The translations under genes were made by a program, and so were the position numbers. Below the pieces are notes generated by a model. That model was not told where the DNA came from. It saw only the letters and a list, made by a program, of their open reading frames with translations, and searched no databases. Shown here in pieces: positions 4,794 through 10,854 of a stretch of 10,854 nucleotides of DNA. Positions within the stretch are counted from its first letter, which is position 1. Each line of letters starts with the position of its first letter. The DNA is from an uncultured Spirochaetia bacterium (lineage in GTDB: Bacteria; Spirochaetota; UBA4802; JAGODF01). The DNA lies in the NCBI GenBank assembly GCA_937967705.1, contig CALCJG010000066.1, forward strand, positions 1 to 10,854, written 5' to 3'.

Positions 4794-6437
4794 ATGAATG
4801 CCGGCTATCTGATACTGGACTGTTTCGTCGACGAGCCTGCCTGCCTGGGCGTCCCTCCCTTTGTCGCCCCCTATCCCCGCTATATTTACGGGGCCTTGAC
4901 AGCTTCAGGGATTCCTCCAGAACACATTACCTATAAGACCATAGATTATCTGCGTGAGCGGGATTACCGTCTTGAGGGAGACTACAGTATCGTTTTCCTC
5001 ATAGGCGGTGCCGTAGTGCCGGGGAAATATCTTGGGTATAAAATCGGTACACTGGCGGAAATTCGCAGTATTATTGGCTATAACCCTCGTATTCCATTCG
5101 CGGTCGGGGGACTTGTAAGTCATGCCCTGAAAGAGGATTACTCTCCCAATGCCACATTCCTGCTCTGTGATATCGAAAAATATGCTTCAAATTTTGTCAA
5201 AGGCAACCTCAGGGACGAGTTTCGTACAATAAGGGATATACAGGAGTGGTCTGTACTGGGCTCCGATGTGGTCCTCCAGCATCCGGATTATCCGCAGATC
5301 ATCTGTGAGATAGAGACTTACCGGGGATGTCCCCGTCAGCAGCACTGTTCCTTCTGCTCCGAATCGCTGCAGCATACTCTCGATTTTAGGGAACAGAACC
5401 ATATCCTGGATGAGATAAAAAGCCTCTGTCTGCAGGGGATCAAACGTTTTAGACTTGGACGTCAGGCCGATATTTTGCAGTATAAAACCGAATATAAAGA
5501 ATTTCGAAACGGTTTCCCGCGTCCATCAGTCAATGAAACCGGATCCCTTTTTGCGTCTCTCAAAAGCCTGCGGGAGGTTTATGCCATTGATATATTTATT
5601 GATAATGCCAATCCGGGAACTATTTTAAACTTCCCCGAGGATTCGGAGACAATTCTGAAAAGTATAGCGGATACCATCACGCCCGGCGACACCCTGGCGC
5701 TGGGGGTAGAATCCCTGGACCCCAACGTCGTTCTACGCAACAACCTGAAAATCCATCAGGCGGACCTCATTACCGTGATCGATATCGTCAATCGCCTGGG
5801 TGGTAGGAGGGTCGATGGCATTACCCAGCTTCTGCCCGGTATCAACCTGATCCACGGACTTCCGGGAGAGAGCAGAAATACTTTTAAAATCAATTACGAG
5901 GGATTACTCGCCATTGCAGAAAGGGGATTACTCCTTAAAAGGATCAATATACGCAAAATCCTACCCTTCCCTGGCACGGAGGCATTCATGGAAAAGCATG
6001 TCATCAATGAACATCTGAAGAACCGATATGAATACTATAAGAATAAAATCCGGCATGATATTGACGGTCCGATGCTGAAAAGAGTTTTCCCGGTGGGTTT
6101 GATCCTTCGAAACCTCCGGGTCGAGGATCAGCGTTATGAATACTCCTATGCACGTCAGTTGGCCAGTTATCCCATTACCTGTATCATACCGGAGAAACTG
6201 CCATTAAAGTCCTTTCTTGATGTCTTGGTGGTGGGACACAGGGAGAGGTCCCTGATAGCTCTCCCCCATCCCATCCATATAAACCAACTGTCCCAGAAAT
6301 CCCTGGAGGCAATTCCAGGAGTCAGCAGAGGCTTGGCCAGGGAGATCATTCATCAACGTCCGTTTCCCGACAGGGGGACTCTATTGATGTTAATGCAAAA
6401 TATAAATCCAGTCATGACCGCTCATCTGGATTTATAG
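4794..6437 (+). CDS. Radical SAM protein with helix-hairpin-helix tail, COG1031-type
   Basis: The 547-residue protein has an N-terminal region resembling a B12-binding-like Rossmann part (ILDCFVDEP, PPFVAPYPRYIYGAL). The radical SAM core starts at TYRGCPR. The iron-sulfur cysteines are C179, C185 and C188, spaced CX5CX2C instead of the usual CX3CX2C. Further conserved-looking strings are RLGRQADI, ALGVESLDP and INLIHGLPGES. The C-terminus carries a helix-hairpin-helix motif at about residues 504-519 (LEAIPGVSRGLAREII), suggesting nucleic-acid contact. I place it with the uncharacterised COG1031 Fe-S oxidoreductases, familiar mostly from archaea; its reaction is unknown to me. ATG 4794 is chosen; GTG 4791, immediately upstream, overlaps the HD gene stop. 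It converges on the next gene with 7 bp between stops. Confidence 0.82.
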   Translation: MNAGYLILDCFVDEPACLGVPPFVAPYPRYIYGALTASGIPPEHITYKTIDYLRERDYRLEGDYSIVFLIGGAVVPGKYLGYKIGTLAEIRSIIGYNPRIPFAVGGLVSHALKEDYSPNATFLLCDIEKYASNFVKGNLRDEFRTIRDIQEWSVLGSDVVLQHPDYPQIICEIETYRGCPRQQHCSFCSESLQHTLDFREQNHILDEIKSLCLQGIKRFRLGRQADILQYKTEYKEFRNGFPRPSVNETGSLFASLKSLREVYAIDIFIDNANPGTILNFPEDSETILKSIADTITPGDTLALGVESLDPNVVLRNNLKIHQADLITVIDIVNRLGGRRVDGITQLLPGINLIHGLPGESRNTFKINYEGLLAIAERGLLLKRINIRKILPFPGTEAFMEKHVINEHLKNRYEYYKNKIRHDIDGPMLKRVFPVGLILRNLRVEDQRYEYSYARQLASYPITCIIPEKLPLKSFLDVLVVGHRERSLIALPHPIHINQLSQKSLEAIPGVSRGLAREIIHQRPFPDRGTLLMLMQNINPVMTAHLDL

Positions 6438-6444
6438 GAGGTGT

Positions 6445-6771
6445 TTAGTATTTTTTTCTCTCCTTGTTGTGGGTTAACCGGTTCATTATAAAAACAGCTG
6501 CATATCCTCCAAGGAATCCCGCGATGATGTTGACACCTGCATCTCTCGCCAGGAAAGCCAGGATTCGTACCGTGATGTCATAAAGAAGTCTATCCAGAAT
6601 GAACCCCCCTATCAGGGCTCCAATCACTGCTACGACAAAGCCTCCGATATAGCCCCCGAAGAGATCCCTCATCTTCCAGTAGTAAAATACCCAGGAAATG
6701 ACGGCACCGATTCCCAGATAGATAACGATTGATATAATCAAGCGTAAAAAATCATCCAATTCCTTTGACAT
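6445..6771 (-). CDS. Small three-span membrane protein, GlsB/YeaQ-like
   Basis: The 108-aa product has hydrophobic segments at about residues 10-31, 38-58 and 81-97. Glycine-rich spans (GGYIGGFVVAVIGALIGGF and GFLGGYAAVF) and a basic tail (NKERKKY) stand out. Glycine-rich short spans of this kind recall the transglycosylase-associated GlsB/YeaQ family, but the resemblance is loose. A strong GAGAGG Shine-Dalgarno sequence lies seven bases before ATG 6771. It follows the YciO-like gene by 34 bp on the same strand, probably as the second gene of that operon. Function is unknown. Confidence 0.7.
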   Translation of the reverse strand: MSKELDDFLRLIISIVIYLGIGAVISWVFYYWKMRDLFGGYIGGFVVAVIGALIGGFILDRLLYDITVRILAFLARDAGVNIIAGFLGGYAAVFIMNRLTHNKERKKY

Positions 6772-6805
6772 AATTACCTCTCAGATTGTATATTCCCTGG
6801 CCGTA

Positions 6806-7411
6806 TCAGAAAAATATTTCCCCTTTACCCTCCCGCAGAATTTTCATACGATCCTCGGAAAAGTCAATAACGGTTGAGGGGGATGAAATTTTTGGTCCCG
6901 CGTCAATTACCAGCTCCACTTCGTTGCGATACCGTTTTTCCAGATCGGACGGCTCGATGATGTACTCCCCTGATGATGTACTGACACTGGCCGACATGAT
7001 GGGCCGCCCCAGGGCCCTTACCAGATCCAGAGCGATGTTGTTGTCCGGTATTCTCACACCTATGGTCTTCTGGTTGGTAATGGCAATCTTTGGGACAAGT
7101 TTAGATGCCTTGAAAACGAAAGTATAAGGCCCCGGAAAAGCTTTCTTCATGATTTTAAAGGCATTGTCGGATATGTTCCGTACATACTCATGCAATTCGG
7201 AAATATCTGCAAAAATGAAACTCAGGGGTTTGTTCTTTGAGATCGACTTGAGACGGTATATCTTTTCAATAGCCTTTTTGTCATTGATATCGCAACCATA
7301 GGCGTAAACGGTATCGGTCGGATAGATGATAACCCCCCCCTGCTCCAGTATCTCCCTTGCCTTACTGATCAATCGCTTTTGAGGATTATCCTCATTGATT
7401 ACAAAAATCAT
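6806..7411 (-). CDS. yciO: Sua5/YciO/YrdC-family protein (threonylcarbamoyl-AMP synthase-like), YciO subfamily
   Basis: The single YrdC-fold domain is 201 aa (E. coli YciO 206). Key strings are IIYPTDTVYAYGC at about residues 27-39, RLKSISKNKPLSF at 53-65, FPGPYTFVFKAS at 91-102 and KTIGVRIP at 114-121. The PGPYTF...VP...KTIG(V)R pattern and the SELHEYV segment match YciO more than TsaC. TsaC/Sua5 make threonylcarbamoyl-AMP for t6A modification of tRNAs reading ANN codons; YciO is a paralogue with a less certain role. If this genome lacks another tsaC, this protein may supply that function. A GGAG Shine-Dalgarno sequence precedes ATG 7411, and a promoter candidate lies at 7450-7478. Confidence 0.85.
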   Translation of the reverse strand: MIFVINEDNPQKRLISKAREILEQGGVIIYPTDTVYAYGCDINDKKAIEKIYRLKSISKNKPLSFIFADISELHEYVRNISDNAFKIMKKAFPGPYTFVFKASKLVPKIAITNQKTIGVRIPDNNIALDLVRALGRPIMSASVSTSSGEYIIEPSDLEKRYRNEVELVIDAGPKISSPSTVIDFSEDRMKILREGKGEIFF

Positions 7412-7449
7412 ATGCTCCAGACTTCACGCGAAGAGATGATAAACATAGA

Positions 7450-7478
7450 ACATAATAATCAAATAATTAATACGTCAA
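7450..7478 (-). promoter_or_regulatory. Sigma70-like promoter candidate for yciO operon
   Basis: On the minus strand TTGACG (7478-7473) is followed after 17 bp by TTATGT (7455-7450). The spacing is ideal and it lies about 40 bp before the yciO start codon. Confidence 0.45.
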
Positions 7479-7511
7479 TCACTATATTACCATCCCGTGA
7501 TATATCATAAC

Positions 7512-7552
7512 AAAAAAAAGGCTTTTGCAAGAGCGACTCTTGCAAAAGCCTT
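7512..7552 (-). terminator. Strong intrinsic terminator facing the minus direction, no obvious gene in front
   Basis: A perfect 16-bp stem, AAGGCTTTTGCAAGAG (7518-7533) with CTCTTGCAAAAGCCTT (7537-7552), closes a 3-base loop. On the minus strand it is followed by eight T (7519-7512, overlapping the stem end). On the plus strand there is no T-tract. The only minus-strand gene nearby (yciO) starts downstream of it, so it must end a transcript begun between 7553 and the scaffold gene, or block antisense transcription from the right. Confidence 0.85.
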
Positions 7553-7694
7553 CAACCTGGTAAATTTACAATTAGGAGTGTAATCTGTTATCAATCATTA
7601 ATAAAATCGAACAAAATAAGGAATCTCTTAACTATTTTTTTCAGAAACCCGGGTATATTTGGATATATATTCTCTGTATGGAATTTATATATTG

Positions 7695-7724
7695 TTGACA
7701 AATAAAAGTTGGAAATCCTAAATA
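7695..7724 (+). promoter_or_regulatory. Sigma70-like promoter candidate for the scaffold/fdhD operon
   Basis: A consensus TTGACA (7695-7700) and TAAATA (7719-7724) are spaced by 18 bp, about 20 bp before the ATG at 7746. The leader would be short, and no clear Shine-Dalgarno sequence is present before that ATG. Confidence 0.5.
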
Positions 7725-7745
7725 CTGCATTCTAACAATACTATT

Positions 7746-8117
7746 ATGATGAAAAACCATCTTCTCAGAAAACACTTTTTAAAGCCTCAGGCTATGGGTA
7801 TTATAGACGACCCGACCTTTTCATCCATCGTGAAAAGCAGCAAATGCAATGATATTGTTAAAATGATGGTGATTGTAGATGCTCATGGAAAAATTGCAGA
7901 TATTCGTACCCAGATCTACGGATGCGGTTACGCCATTGCCGCTTCATCCTGCTTCAACGAACTGTCCCGAGGCTTATACATCGCAGATGTCATGGAGAAA
8001 GCCGAAACAATCATTCAAGAGCTCGAAGCTGGTACGCCGACAGAGAATATAGCCTGTCTGTCTCTTCCCCTCAAGGCTTTTCAGCAAATATGGGAGCAGT
8101 ACCGGGCAAAGATATAA
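7746..8117 (+). CDS. IscU/NifU-N-like Fe-S cluster scaffold protein
   Basis: The 123-aa protein keeps the three IscU ligand cysteines with nearly the same spacing: C34 in KCNDIVKM (with D36, the counterpart of the IscU aspartate), C60 in YGCGYAIAAS and C104 in NIACLSLPL. IscU has C37, C63 and C106. A fourth cysteine, C69, is extra. Such proteins assemble [2Fe-2S]/[4Fe-4S] clusters from sulfide supplied by a cysteine desulfurase; no desulfurase lies in the window. The LPPVK chaperone motif of IscU is replaced by LSLPLK, so it may belong to a diverged branch serving one client. The TAA stop is 1 bp from the fdhD start, so coupling with FdhD is likely. Starts at 7746 and 7749 are both possible. 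Confidence 0.85.
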   Translation: MMKNHLLRKHFLKPQAMGIIDDPTFSSIVKSSKCNDIVKMMVIVDAHGKIADIRTQIYGCGYAIAASSCFNELSRGLYIADVMEKAETIIQELEAGTPTENIACLSLPLKAFQQIWEQYRAKI

Positions 8118-8118
8118 G

Positions 8119-8895
8119 ATGAAACCCGAAGCTTACATAAATTACAGGGCTGTTCACTATATCGATGGGATGAAAAGCGTAATCGATATTCCGCTGGGTG
8201 GGGAATACACATTTACGCTGGCGGTCAACACAAATCCTTTCATTTCCATAGCCTGTTCCGGATTGGATCTGGAAGTGCTTGCAATCGGTCACCTCTTTTC
8301 GGAAGGGATAATTCGGTCACTCGATGATGTTGTATCCATTGACTTAAATTATCCCGATAGAATCGTAGATGTCCATACCAAAATGGATGATGGCATACTG
8401 GAACAACTCCTGAGGTTGAGAACCATCGCCTCCGGCTGCGGGCAAGGAACGCCGGATGAATCTGTTTCCATTGAACGGATTAGGGAACTCCCCCAACTGG
8501 CAGGAAGTACAATTTTAAAATGTATGAAACAGTTTCTGGCGCACTCGGAGCTTCACCGCCTGACGCACAGCGTACACAGTTCCGCATTATGCGATTCCGA
8601 AGGCCAGATGGTACGGTTTTACGACGAGATCGGGCGTCATAATGCGATAGATAAGATACTCGGATACTCCCTGCAACAGGGGATGTCCCTCAAAGACAAA
8701 ATGATCCTGTCAACAGGAAGAATGTCCAGCGAGATTGTATACAAATGTCTCCGGGGCGGTGCAACCGTTATCGTCTCCCGGGCATCACCCACTACCCTGA
8801 GTTGTGATCTGGCCAGAAAACACAACCTCATGATGGTTGGAAGAATTCGCGCTAACAGTTTTACCATTTTCAACGGCGATGAATATATTAATTAA
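8119..8895 (+). CDS. fdhD: FdhD-family sulfurtransferase for formate dehydrogenase cofactor
   Basis: The 258-aa protein matches FdhD length. Diagnostic stretches are LAIGHLFSEGI (residues about 54-64), EIGRHNAIDKILGY (170-183), LSTGRMSSEIVYKC (194-207) and SRASPTTLSCDLA (216-228). FdhD binds the Mo or W bis-MGD cofactor and transfers sulfur from IscS to it before insertion into formate dehydrogenase. In E. coli this uses a CXXC loop (C121, C124). Here the loop reads SGCGQGTP, keeping only C107. I recall similar SGCG-x-G versions in other bacteria and archaea, so this is probably a subfamily trait. It follows the IscU-like gene by 1 bp and precedes the tautomerase gene by 15 bp. No formate dehydrogenase subunit is in the window. 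Confidence 0.92.
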   Translation: MKPEAYINYRAVHYIDGMKSVIDIPLGGEYTFTLAVNTNPFISIACSGLDLEVLAIGHLFSEGIIRSLDDVVSIDLNYPDRIVDVHTKMDDGILEQLLRLRTIASGCGQGTPDESVSIERIRELPQLAGSTILKCMKQFLAHSELHRLTHSVHSSALCDSEGQMVRFYDEIGRHNAIDKILGYSLQQGMSLKDKMILSTGRMSSEIVYKCLRGGATVIVSRASPTTLSCDLARKHNLMMVGRIRANSFTIFNGDEYIN

Positions 8896-8910
8896 TTATA
8901 GGGAGGAGAC

Positions 8911-9090
8911 ATGCCATACATTAATCTTAAACTTATTGGGAAACTTTCCAGAGAGCAAAAGGAAACCATAGTTAAGGAATTTTCGGAGACACTGCTCAAA
9001 GTGGCCGGTAAACCGAAGGAATCGACCTACATCGTCATTGATGAGGTGGAACCGGGGAATTGGGCCAAGGGCGACAAACTGTATGGCTGA
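8911..9090 (+). CDS. 4-oxalocrotonate tautomerase-like protein, 59 aa
   Basis: The product starts MPYINLKLIG, so removing Met leaves the catalytic N-terminal proline, the signature of the tautomerase superfamily. The helix SREQKETIVKEFSETLLKVA, the strand TYIVIDEVEPGNW and a small C-terminal tail match 4-OT length and layout, with an aromatic (W) near position 50. The arginines at positions 11 and 39 of the classic enzyme appear to be replaced (K/L and Y), so the substrate is probably not 4-oxalocrotonate. A strong GGGAGGAG Shine-Dalgarno sequence precedes the ATG. It follows fdhD by 15 bp, likely in the same transcript, but a link to cofactor sulfuration is not known to me. Confidence 0.88.
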   Translation: MPYINLKLIGKLSREQKETIVKEFSETLLKVAGKPKESTYIVIDEVEPGNWAKGDKLYG

Positions 9091-9188
9091 TCTTATTGTA
9101 AAAATTTTATCGGAACCTTCCATTTCAGATCATGCTGTGGTATATTCTATTAAATACAATATTTCCTTAACCCATCGACGGTCCATGA

Positions 9189-10808
9189 ATGGCTGAGATA
9201 GACCTTAAAATCAAGAGTCGGGATCTGGATACTCTTATCAACATCATCACCTCCATCATCCCAGATGCCGATATAGACCTGATTAAAAAGGCATACGCTT
9301 TCGCCTATGCTCACCACCAGAATCAGTTCCGCCTCTCAGGGGAACCCTATATCACCCACCCTCTGGAAGTGGCGATCATTCTCGCCAATCTGAAACTTGA
9401 TACCACAACTATCGCGGCTGCCATGCTGCATGATGTCGTTGAGGATACAGAAATAACCCTGGAGGTCATCAAGAAGGAATTCAACGAAGAGATCGCCAAC
9501 CTGGTGGATGGTGTAACAAAGATATCCTCCCTAAAAAAGAAATCCAAACACATAGAGCAGGCTCAGAATCTGCGCAAGATGCTCCTGGCGACCATTAAGG
9601 ACGTTCGCGTGATCCTCATCAAACTGGCGGACAAGCTGCACAACATGAGGACCATCATGTTCCAGCCTGAGCACAAACAGTACCTGATAGCCAAGGAGGC
9701 ACTGGAAATCTATGCCCCCCTCGCCGCACGGCTGGGGATTTCAAAGATCAAGGCGGAGCTTGAAGACCTCTCCTTCCATGTCCTCTTTCATGATGAATAC
9801 CATGAACTGACTAATCTGATCGTTCAGCACAAGCATGAGATTGAAAACTATATTGAGCGGGTCAGGCTGACACTTCAGCAGAAACTCAGCGAACTCAACA
9901 TCAAAGCGGAGATCACCGGCAGGGCCAAGCATTATTATTCCATATTCAGAAAGATGCGTAACCAGAAAAGGGACTTCAACGATATTTTCGATATTCGCGC
10001 AGTCAGGATCATTACGGCAGAAGTCAAGGATTGCTATGGCGTACTCGGAGTGATCCATACCATCTGGACACCTATTGTATCCCGTTTCAAGGATTTTATA
10101 GCGGTACCGAAATCCAATATGTATCAATCCCTGCATACTACCGTAATAGGTCCTGACGGCCATCCGCTGGAAATACAGATCCGGACCTGGGAGATGCATG
10201 CTACCGCCGAGATGGGAATCGCGGCACACTGGCTATACAAGGAATCCTCCGATCCGACGAATAAGACCTACAAGGATCTGACCATCCTCAAGAATTTCAA
10301 CATATGGAACAATAAGGAGATGGCGGACACCCGTGAGTTCATGAAAGAACTCAAGATGGATCTATACGAAGATGAGATATATGTCTTTACCCCCCAGGGC
10401 AAGATTGTAAAACTTGCCAAGGGCGCCACACCCGTGGATTTCGCCTATGCCATTCATACAGAAGTGGGTAATCACTGCGTTGGGGCAAAAGTAAACAATG
10501 CCCTTGTCCCGCTTAAGACCGTTCTTCAAAACGGCGATATCATTGAGGTTCTAACCAGCAATAAAGGCCATCCATCGGAATCATGGCTTAAGTTTGTCAA
10601 ATCCTCCAACGCCCGTTACAAAATACGCAACTGGATCCGGAAGCAGACCGAAGAATTGACAGACAAGCATGAACCGGAGAAACACACTCCCCGCCGGCAG
10701 GAAAAAACCGCCGAGGTCTCCATTCCCGATGTGGAACTCATCAAGCTCAAAAAGGTTTCCACGGGTCGAAAAATCGGTGTTACGATTGAAGGGACATCCA
10801 ATGTGTTA
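9189..10808 (+). CDS. rel: Bifunctional (p)ppGpp synthetase/hydrolase Rel (C-terminally truncated by contig end)
   Basis: 540 residues are present of an expected 700 or more. The N-terminal HD hydrolase domain has THPLEV at about 56-61 and HDVVEDT at 81-87, intact for pppGpp hydrolysis. The synthetase domain has ITGRAKHYYSI at about 242-252 and the RFKD motif at 299-302. RxKD rather than ExDD is the mark of bifunctional Rel/SpoT enzymes. The TGS domain spans about 396-457 (DEIYVFTPQGKIVKLAKGAT onward). Reading stops at SNVL, just before the region where the conserved-cysteine domain is expected, because adapter sequence begins. An in-frame TGA directly precedes ATG 9189, which fixes the start. 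It sets (p)ppGpp levels in the stringent response. The 98-bp upstream gap suggests its own promoter. Confidence 0.95.
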
Positions 10809-10854
10809 AGATCGGAAGAGCACACGTCTGAACTCCAGTCACGAGTGGATATCT
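10809..10854 (+). other. Illumina TruSeq adapter with index, sequencing artefact
   Basis: The bases from 10809 start AGATCGGAAGAGCACACG and continue through the index stem ...CCAGTCAC to GAGTGGAT and ATCT. This is the TruSeq indexed adapter as I know it; the index reads GAGTGG (TruSeq index 23). It is not genomic. Translated in frame it adds RSEEHTSELQSR to Rel, a well-known contaminant peptide. Confidence 0.98.

Larger units (their letters stand above)
7412..7745. other. Divergent intergenic region
   Basis: The 334 bp separate the minus-strand yciO operon from the plus-strand scaffold/fdhD genes. They are AT-rich and hold a promoter candidate on each outer side and a strong minus-facing intrinsic terminator in the middle. 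No coding frame of note is visible; 7553-7690 could encode a short minus-strand RNA ending at that terminator. Confidence 0.7.

Noticed and set aside
9185..9196. Four-codon leader frame (ATG AAT GGC TGA) overlapping the rel start
   Set aside because: It is too short to separate from chance and has no supporting ribosome-binding site.
9347..10229. Minus-strand frames opposite rel (9347-9553, 9741-10229)
   Set aside because: The plus strand carries HD, synthetase and TGS motifs across this span, so these are antisense artefacts.
10616..10825. Minus-strand frame starting MCSSDL
   Set aside because: Its start lies in the adapter; MCSSDL is an adapter-derived peptide.
1..10854. CRISPR arrays, tRNA or rRNA genes, IS elements, riboswitches
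   Set aside because: No regularly spaced repeats, cloverleaf arms, rRNA-like stretches, transposase motifs or recognised aptamer folds were seen by eye; a covariance-model scan was not possible here.

Overview
The window looks like the end of a bacterial contig, probably from a metagenome or draft assembly. The last 46 bases are an Illumina TruSeq adapter, so real sequence stops at about 10808. The host has a UmuDC mutasome, a bifunctional Rel, an FdhD-family protein and an RsbW-type ATPase, which fits a Gram-negative anaerobe or facultative anaerobe. Spirochaetota or Desulfobacterota would be my guess, but this rests on general resemblance and nothing here fixes the taxonomy.

Left part (1 to about 1860): a compact minus-strand block, read as one end of an integrated filamentous phage (inovirus-like element). 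In transcription order it has an intergenic segment with a 15-bp perfect inverted repeat, a 65-aa zinc-ribbon protein, a 38-aa single-span membrane peptide, a 67-aa two-span membrane protein, a 76-aa soluble protein, a strong hairpin flanked by 11-bp direct repeats, and a replication initiator resembling the gene II / Phage_CRI family that runs off the left edge. The block ends close to a 28-bp dif-like sequence (1826-1853). This suggests integration through the host XerC/XerD recombinases.

Middle part (1930-6437), plus strand: an RsbW/SpoIIAB-like ATPase; umuD and umuC as an operon behind a 16-bp palindrome (candidate SOS-type operator); then a two-gene unit of an HD-domain phosphohydrolase and a radical SAM protein of the COG1031 type. 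The radical SAM protein has an unusual CX5CX2C cluster motif and a C-terminal helix-hairpin-helix. These genes look chromosomal.

Right part (6445-10808): a short minus-strand operon (YciO/Sua5-family protein plus a small three-span membrane protein) converges on the radical SAM gene. After a 334-bp intergenic region holding a perfect 16-bp terminator that faces the minus direction, a plus-strand series follows: an IscU/NifU-N-like Fe-S scaffold protein, an FdhD-family sulfurtransferase carrying one cysteine instead of the usual CXXC, a 59-aa 4-oxalocrotonate tautomerase-like protein, and a bifunctional (p)ppGpp synthetase/hydrolase cut off after its TGS domain. Pairing a scaffold protein with FdhD suggests a sulfur or Fe-S supply step for a molybdenum or tungsten enzyme such as formate dehydrogenase; this is inference.
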